Source of the DNA: Pseudomonadota bacterium
GTDB lineage: Bacteria; Pseudomonadota; Alphaproteobacteria; Caulobacterales; Caulobacteraceae
Assembly (NCBI GenBank): GCA_023456105.1
Contig: JAEYAO010000080.1
Coordinates: 1-5,625, forward strand
DNA length: 5,625 nucleotides
Reading direction: 5' to 3'
Notes under the pieces: model-generated
Database searches by the model: none
Told to the model about the DNA's origin: nothing
The model's input: only the letters and a program-made list of their open reading frames with translations
Position numbers and translations under genes: made by a program
Shown here: positions 1 to 3,905 of the stretch, piece after piece
Numbering within the stretch: position 1 is the first letter of the stretch
Layout of the letters: each line of letters opens with the position of its first letter

Positions 1-109
1 AGCTTAAAATATCTTGGCGTTTTGTAGCTTCCGTTCTAAATTTTAGATAAAATTCCTAAAAAAAATGAACAAAAGACGTAAAAAATCACGAGATTTTTTT
101 CAAAAACTA
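1..109. other. AT-rich non-coding region upstream of the hydrogenase operon
   Basis: No gene can be supported here. The stretch is strongly AT-rich compared with the genes that follow, as expected of a promoter region. It holds two small inverted repeats. One is a 13-bp palindrome with a single central base at 35-47 (arms TCTAAA/TTTAGA). The other has 8-bp arms at 80-87 and 92-99 (AAAAAATC/GATTTTTT, 4-base loop). The second has only one G:C pair and no T-tract beyond its own stem, so it is a poor Rho-independent terminator. Either repeat could be an operator, but no regulator can be named. The reading frames I followed at the left edge close within about 50 bases, so no upstream gene end is identifiable. 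Confidence 0.6.
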
Positions 110-138
110 TAGAAATTTGACGCAAAACAGTGTATAAT
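110..138 (+). promoter_or_regulatory. Candidate sigma-A promoter of the hyd operon
   Basis: A perfect -10 hexamer TATAAT lies at 133-138. With the ideal 17-bp spacer, the -35 position (110-115) reads TAGAAA, which matches TTGACA at 4 of 6 bases. Transcription would start near 145 and give a leader of about 100 nt before hydC. The better-looking TTGACG at 117-122 is only 10 bp from the -10, too close to serve as its -35. A second perfect TATAAT occurs at 177-182 but has no acceptable -35. This is a motif match only. Confidence 0.5.
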
Positions 139-228
139 GGTACGTTGAGTGATATCGGCCGTGCCTTTCATTATATTATAATTATGAAGTAACAAAACGT
201 CGCCGCGTCACGCGAATGCAATCCCAAG

Positions 229-235
229 AAGGAGG
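229..235 (+). promoter_or_regulatory. Strong ribosome binding site for hydC
   Basis: AAGGAGG is a near-perfect complement of the 16S rRNA 3' end. It lies 12 nt before the ATG at 248, slightly longer than optimal spacing. It fixes the hydC start and is the strongest Shine-Dalgarno in the window. Confidence 0.85.
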
Positions 236-247
236 ATAAGGCTAGAC

Positions 248-745
248 ATGAAAAAGAAACTGACCACCGTCGCGTTCCATGGGACTCAGGAACAGGAAAA
301 CAAGCTGAGGCGCCTCATGGAAGAATACAAAGGAACCAAAGGTTCGCTAATGCCTGTGCTGCAGGGCGCTCAGGAGATATACGGGTATCTGCCGCTCGAG
401 GTACAGAAAATGATTGCTCAGGGGATGGATGTCTCACTGGCCGAGGTTTACGGTGTCGCATCGTTTTACTCCCAATTTACGCTGAACCCGAAGGGGAAGG
501 TTTCCATCTCCGTATGTCTCGGAACTGCGTGCTATGTAAAAGGTGCGGGAAGCCTGCTGGATAAAATCGCACAGTCCATAGGCGTCGGCGCAGGCGAGAC
601 TTCCGCCGACGGCGTGTATTCCGTTGAGGCTACTCGGTGCATCGGCGCTTGCGGTCTGGCTCCGGTTATGACGGTAAACGACGACGTCTACGGCAGGCTC
701 ACACCGGATGAAGTACCCGCAATCCTCGCCAAATACAGCATGTAA
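248..745 (+). CDS. hydC: HydC, NuoE-like [2Fe-2S] subunit of electron-bifurcating [FeFe] hydrogenase
   Basis: This 165-residue protein belongs to the NuoE/HydC family, small soluble subunits with an N-terminal helical part and a C-terminal thioredoxin-fold domain binding one [2Fe-2S] cluster. The four ligands are all present: C90 and C95 (CLGTAC), then C131 and C135 (CIGAC). The N-terminal half shows the usual features: a helix with a run like GSLMPVLQGAQEIYGYLP (about 32-49), then the VYGVASFYSQF segment (67-77). The length is normal for the family. In bifurcating hydrogenases HydC docks on HydB and its cluster exchanges electrons near the FMN site. NuoE of respiratory complex I or a formate dehydrogenase subunit is related by fold, but the downstream HydB and HydA decide for the hydrogenase. 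It is the first gene of the operon, preceded by AAGGAGG. Family assignment is very sure, and the role in this complex comes from context. Confidence 0.94.
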   Translation: MKKKLTTVAFHGTQEQENKLRRLMEEYKGTKGSLMPVLQGAQEIYGYLPLEVQKMIAQGMDVSLAEVYGVASFYSQFTLNPKGKVSISVCLGTACYVKGAGSLLDKIAQSIGVGAGETSADGVYSVEATRCIGACGLAPVMTVNDDVYGRLTPDEVPAILAKYSM

Positions 746-750
746 GCATC

Positions 751-1320
751 ATGCGGGAATTGTCGCTGAATATTCTGGATATCGCCAAAAACTCCGTGCG
801 GGCAAATGCGTCCGCCATTGGGGTCAGCATAGAAGAAGACCGGGCGATTCATACGCTTCGCATCACCATTGATGATAACGGCTGCGGAATGGACGCGGAA
901 ACAGCCGCTCATGTGGTCAATCCCTTTTACACAACGAGAACAACGCGGAAAGTCGGACTCGGACTGCCGTTTCTGAAAATGGAAGCGGAGATGACCGGCG
1001 GAGCGCTGAACCTGCAAAGTCAAGAGGGTGTAGGGACGACCGTTACGGCCGTATTTCATACGGATCATGTAGATTGTCTGCCCTTGGGCGATGTCGGAGC
1101 CACGATGCAGACGCTTATAGGCGGTTCGCCGGATATCCGATTCACATTGAAACATAAGTTTACGGACACATCCGGCAGGAAAAGAGAACTGCTTTTCGAT
1201 ACAGAAGAGGTAAAGGCCGCGCTCGGCGGAGATGTTCCTCTCGACACGCCAGAGGTGCTTTCGTGGATCAGCGAGTATTTAAAGGAACAGTACGCCGAAT
1301 TGTACGAAAACACAAAGTGA
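751..1320 (+). CDS. Stand-alone GHKL/HATPase-type ATP-binding protein of the hydrogenase operon
   Basis: The 189-residue protein has a Bergerat-fold ATPase domain over about residues 1-105. The N-box is in LNILDIAKNSVRANA (6-20, Asn14 as the Mg-binding candidate), the G1 box is DNGCGM (42-47), the F-box region is PFYTTRTTRK (58-67), and the G2 box is VGLGLP (68-73). A VGTT motif (94-97) closes the domain. There is no histidine-containing dimerisation domain, sensor domain, signal peptide or membrane segment, so it is not a complete histidine kinase. The roughly 85-residue tail, starting after HTDHVD (103-108), matches no domain I can name. The start lies 5 nt after the hydC stop with no visible Shine-Dalgarno, which points to translational coupling with hydC. 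Similar genes recur beside clostridial hydC/hydB genes. The A. woodii counterpart is, as I recall, hydE, and is not part of the purified enzyme. Role unknown: regulation, assembly or anti-sigma-like partner switching are possibilities. Fold sure, function open. Confidence 0.88.
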   Translation: MRELSLNILDIAKNSVRANASAIGVSIEEDRAIHTLRITIDDNGCGMDAETAAHVVNPFYTTRTTRKVGLGLPFLKMEAEMTGGALNLQSQEGVGTTVTAVFHTDHVDCLPLGDVGATMQTLIGGSPDIRFTLKHKFTDTSGRKRELLFDTEEVKAALGGDVPLDTPEVLSWISEYLKEQYAELYENTK

Positions 1321-1347
1321 TAGGCTTGATAGCATGATATAAGGAAG

Positions 1348-1354
1348 AAAGGAG
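1348..1354 (+). promoter_or_regulatory. Distant Shine-Dalgarno upstream of the small Fe-S gene
   Basis: AAAGGAG is a strong Shine-Dalgarno, but it sits 40 nt before the ATG at 1395 and no ATG, GTG or TTG lies at normal distance from it. The only other purine run near the start, AAAGG at 1389-1393, ends one base before the ATG and is too close to work well. A hairpin between the two (separate entry) could bring AAAGGAG close to the start codon. Confidence 0.45.
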
Positions 1355-1355
1355 C

Positions 1356-1382
1356 GCCGTTTTTTTCATACGGACAAACGGC
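1356..1382 (+). promoter_or_regulatory. Inverted repeat between Shine-Dalgarno and start codon
   Basis: GCCGTTT (1356-1362) and AAACGGC (1376-1382) are exact reverse complements and can form a 7-bp RNA stem with a 13-nt loop. It begins one base after AAAGGAG and ends 12 nt before the ATG at 1395. If folded, the effective Shine-Dalgarno to start distance falls from 40 to about 13 nt. The pairing is seen in the sequence, but the function is inference. It is not a convincing terminator: the T-run is inside the stem and loop, not after it. Confidence 0.35.
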
Positions 1383-1394
1383 AATATCAAAGGC

Positions 1395-1757
1395 ATGAAA
1401 ACATTGGCTGAACTCAGCGCCATTCGTGACAAAATGAAGGACAAGGTGGCTATGCGTGCCGAGCACGAGGGCATCCGTGTCGTTGTAGGAATGGCAACCT
1501 GCGGCATTGCAGCAGGTGCACGCCCCGTTCTCAACGCTTTTGTGGAGGAGGTTGCAAAGCAGCAGCTCGATCATATCATTGTGACGCAGACAGGCTGTAT
1601 CGGCATCTGCCAGTATGAACCGGTCGTGGAAATTACAGAGCCGGGCAAAGATAAGGTCACCTACGTAAAAATGACAGAGGAGAAGGCGCGCGAAGTTGTA
1701 GAAAAACATTTGAAAAACGGCACGCCCATTCTCGAATATACTATTGGCGGCAAATAA
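1395..1757 (+). CDS. Small thioredoxin-fold (2Fe-2S) ferredoxin-like protein, HydD-like, lacking one cluster cysteine
   Basis: This 120-residue protein is of the thioredoxin-like [2Fe-2S] ferredoxin type. The ordinary ligand pattern is C-x4-C followed by C-x3-C. Here the second pair is intact (C68 and C72 in TGCIGIC), but the first motif is CGIAAGAR (from C36) with Gly at position 41, where the second cysteine should be. Only three ligands remain and the protein has no other cysteine. My recollection is that clostridial relatives next to hydB share this CGIAAGAR form, so it looks like a family feature. Its C-terminal half resembles the N-terminal domain of HydB. The ATG at 1395 is chosen because the conserved sequence begins there. 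The frame is open only back to a stop at 1335-1337 and offers no standard upstream start. It matches in size and place the HydD of A. woodii, whose role is unclear. Cluster binding is uncertain. Confidence 0.88.
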   Translation: MKTLAELSAIRDKMKDKVAMRAEHEGIRVVVGMATCGIAAGARPVLNAFVEEVAKQQLDHIIVTQTGCIGICQYEPVVEITEPGKDKVTYVKMTEEKAREVVEKHLKNGTPILEYTIGGK

Positions 1758-1859
1758 GCAAAGGATGTATTTCCATAAAATCCAACGACAGAAGTAGACA
1801 ACTGTAGAAACCTGACAGGTGCATAGGAGCTTTTCAGTATATAGCGCCGAACCCCTGCC

Positions 1860-1888
1860 TTGTCATAACAGATTGCTTGAACGATATT
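1860..1888 (+). promoter_or_regulatory. Possible internal promoter for hydBA
   Basis: TTGTCA (1860-1865) matches the sigma-A -35 consensus at 5 of 6 bases. It is followed after 17 bp by GATATT (1883-1888), 4 of 6 to TATAAT. Transcription would begin near 1895, giving a leader of about 205 nt before hydB. Such partial matches are common by chance. The long gap is the main reason to take it seriously. Confidence 0.25.
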
Positions 1889-2081
1889 TTGCCGAACAAC
1901 TGCAGTGTATGCATCCGCGCCTATTGAAAAGAGACGCAAGAATCGTTTTCCTGCAAGGATTATCTGTCATTTGGATCATAGATTTTCTTCAACGGCATAC
2001 TAAACTAAAGAAAAGTTTTGCGGCGGAGCAGCCCGAATACGGCGCTTTCCATCACCGTTGCAAAGCTTCATGCTTATACAG

Positions 2082-2087
2082 AAAGGA
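2082..2087 (+). promoter_or_regulatory. Ribosome binding site for hydB
   Basis: AAAGGA lies 12 nt before the ATG at 2100. An in-frame TAG at 2088-2090 leaves only three codons ahead of this ATG, so no earlier start is possible and the hydB N-terminus is fixed. Confidence 0.7.
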
Positions 2088-2099
2088 TAGGACAAAAGC

Positions 2100-3887
2100 A
2101 TGGTACGTTCACATGTATTGATATGCGGCGGTACAGGCTGTACATCCTCCAACAGCGTACAGATCAAGGAAGCGCTGGAGGCAGAGCTTCAGAAATCTGC
2201 GCTCAGTGACGAAGTAAAAGTCGTCATGACAGGATGTTTCGGCCTTTGTGCGCTTGGCCCCATTATGATCATCTACCCGGAGGGCACGTTTTACAGCAGG
2301 GTAACAGAGGCGGATGTTCCGGAAATCGTAAGCGAGCATCTGCTGAAAGGACGCGTCGTCAAACGCTTGGTTTACGATGAAACCGTATCGGGTGACGAGA
2401 TCCTCAGCCTCAACGAGACAGGCTTTTATAAAAAGCAAAAGCGCGTAGCGCTCCGTAATTGCGGCGTTATCAACCCGGAGGTGATCGATGAATATATCGC
2501 CATGGACGGGTATCAGGCGCTGGGCAAGGTGTTGACGGAAATGAAGCCGCAGGAAGTCATCGATACCATCAAGGCTTCCGGTTTGCGCGGCAGAGGCGGC
2601 GGCGGCTTCCCGACCGGAACCAAGTGGCAGTTCGCTGCAAACAGCGTCTCTGACAAAAAATACGTGGTCTGCAACGCTGACGAAGGCGACCCGGGTGCAT
2701 TCATGGACCGCTCAGTGCTCGAGGGCGACCCGCACGCGGTTCTGGAGGCAATGGCCATTGCAGGTTACGCCATCGGTGCAGACGAGGGTTATATTTACGT
2801 CCGCGCCGAATATCCTATTGCGGTGCACAGATTGCAGATTGCAATTGCACAAGCGCGTGAATACGGTCTGCTCGGCAAAAACTTCTTCGGTACGGATTTC
2901 TGCTTCGACATTCAGCTGCGGCTGGGCGCAGGCGCCTTCGTCTGCGGTGAAGAAACAGCGCTTTTAACCTCTATTGAGGGCAATCGCGGCGAGCCGCGTC
3001 CGCGTCCGCCGTTCCCGGCAGTAAAAGGCCTGTTCGGCCAGCCCACCATCATCAATAATGTGGAAACCTATGCGAACATCTGTCAGATCATTCTGAACGG
3101 TCCCGAATGGTTTGCTTCCATGGGTACGGAAAAGTCAAAGGGCACCAAGGTATTCGCGCTCGGCGGCAGAATTACGAATACAGGACTTGTGGAAATTCCC
3201 ATGGGCACAACGCTTCGCGAAATCGTTGAGGAGATCGGCGGCGGCGTACCGAACGGCAAGAAATTCAAAGCGGCTCAGACCGGCGGTCCGTCCGGCGGCT
3301 GTATTCCTGCCTCTCTTATCGACACGCCGATCGACTATGACAATCTGATTGCCATAGGCTCCATGATGGGATCCGGCGGCCTGATCGTCATGGACGAAGA
3401 CACCTGTATGGTGGATATTGCAAAATTCTTTCTCGAGTTTACCGTCGACGAATCCTGCGGAAAATGCGCTCCCTGTCGTATCGGTACTGTGAGACTGCTG
3501 GAACTGCTTGAAAAAATCACGAGCGGAAACGGAGAAATGGAAGATCTCGACCGCATGGAAGAGCTGTGCAATTACATAAAGAGCGCCTCGCTCTGCGGCC
3601 TCGGTCAAACGGCGCCCAATCCGGTGCTGTCGACGCTCCGCTACTTCCGCGATGAATATGTCGCTCACGTCAAGGACAAAACCTGTCCGGCCGGTGTCTG
3701 CAAGAAGCTGCTTTCCTACACGATTATCGCGGACAAGTGTAAGGGGTGCTCCGCGTGTGCGCGCGTATGTCCTACGGGCGCTATTTCCGGCGAAATCAAA
3801 AAACCGTTTGTCATCGACCGGGAAAAATGCATCAAGTGCGGCGCCTGCATGGAGAAGTGCAAGTTCGGCGCCATTGAAAAGAAGTAA
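2100..3887 (+). CDS. hydB: HydB, NuoF-like FMN/NAD(H)-binding subunit of electron-bifurcating [FeFe] hydrogenase
   Basis: The 595-residue protein shows the full HydB domain order. An N-terminal thioredoxin-like [2Fe-2S] domain (about 1-90) has C9/C14 and C46/C50. The NuoF core follows, with the FMN loop GRGGGGFPTGTKW (164-176), NADEGDPGAFMDR (192-204) and CGEETALL (282-289). The NuoF [4Fe-4S] site is ESCGKCAPCR (C453, C456, C459) with C499 as fourth ligand. H523, C529 and C534 (CPAGVC) may form the zinc site reported for related complexes. A C-terminal 2x[4Fe-4S] ferredoxin domain has C547/C550/C553/C557 and C577/C580/C583/C587. The extra N- and C-terminal Fe-S domains separate HydB from plain NuoF. 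HydB oxidises or reduces NAD(H) at FMN and is the proposed flavin bifurcation site, exchanging electrons with ferredoxin and HydA. NADP(H) use in an Hnd-type enzyme cannot be excluded by eye. All expected ligands are present. hydA follows after 18 nt. Confidence 0.96.
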   Translation: MVRSHVLICGGTGCTSSNSVQIKEALEAELQKSALSDEVKVVMTGCFGLCALGPIMIIYPEGTFYSRVTEADVPEIVSEHLLKGRVVKRLVYDETVSGDEILSLNETGFYKKQKRVALRNCGVINPEVIDEYIAMDGYQALGKVLTEMKPQEVIDTIKASGLRGRGGGGFPTGTKWQFAANSVSDKKYVVCNADEGDPGAFMDRSVLEGDPHAVLEAMAIAGYAIGADEGYIYVRAEYPIAVHRLQIAIAQAREYGLLGKNFFGTDFCFDIQLRLGAGAFVCGEETALLTSIEGNRGEPRPRPPFPAVKGLFGQPTIINNVETYANICQIILNGPEWFASMGTEKSKGTKVFALGGRITNTGLVEIPMGTTLREIVEEIGGGVPNGKKFKAAQTGGPSGGCIPASLIDTPIDYDNLIAIGSMMGSGGLIVMDEDTCMVDIAKFFLEFTVDESCGKCAPCRIGTVRLLELLEKITSGNGEMEDLDRMEELCNYIKSASLCGLGQTAPNPVLSTLRYFRDEYVAHVKDKTCPAGVCKKLLSYTIIADKCKGCSACARVCPTGAISGEIKKPFVIDREKCIKCGACMEKCKFGAIEKK

Positions 3888-3895
3888 GAAAGGAG
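3888..3895 (+). promoter_or_regulatory. Ribosome binding site for hydA
   Basis: GAAAGGAG directly follows the hydB stop codon and lies 10 nt before the ATG at 3906. A second in-frame ATG at 3915 would be 19 nt away, so 3906 is the better start. Confidence 0.85.
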
Positions 3896-3905
3896 TCTGG
3901 CAAAC

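Larger units (their letters stand above)
1758..2099 (+). other. 342-bp intergenic gap between the small Fe-S gene and hydB; no convincing gene
   Basis: A gap this long is unusual inside an operon whose other junctions are 5, 74 and 18 nt. No tRNA, known riboswitch motif or good Rho-independent terminator was recognised. A GTG-started frame (1819-2121, 100 codons) runs through it and overlaps the hydB start by 22 nt. It has no proper ribosome site, its residue make-up is rich in Cys, His and Arg, and it resembles nothing I know, so I do not call it a gene. Visible elements are an 11-bp palindrome ACCTGACAGGT (1810-1820), a 7-base direct repeat GCCGAAC (1846-1852 and 1891-1897), and a possible internal promoter at 1860-1888. 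The gap may hold a regulatory leader for hydBA or the remains of a lost gene. Confidence 0.6.

Noticed and set aside
80..99. Rho-independent terminator of an upstream gene
   Set aside because: The stem has a single G:C pair and its T-run forms the stem itself, so it would be too weak.
117..138. TTGACG (117-122) as the -35 of the main promoter
   Set aside because: The spacer to TATAAT at 133-138 is only 10 bp, and no -10-like sequence lies 16-18 bp downstream of it.
178..195. Rex (redox repressor) operator in the hydC leader
   Set aside because: Only one half-site-like GTAACAA (189-195) is present. The other half does not match the TTGTTAA-N4-TTAACAA pattern.
1065..1709. 214-codon minus-strand frame across the ATPase and small Fe-S genes
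   Set aside because: It is a shadow of two supported plus-strand genes, with atypical residue content rich in Cys, His and Phe.
1765..1797. Ten-codon leader peptide frame (ATG at 1765) after the small Fe-S gene
   Set aside because: The purine run AAAGG abuts the ATG directly, and the peptide has no repeated codons or other sign of an attenuator.
1819..2121. 100-codon GTG-started frame in the gap before hydB
   Set aside because: It has no well-placed ribosome site, no recognisable motif, unusual composition, and overlaps the start of hydB. Kept only as a thing to search.
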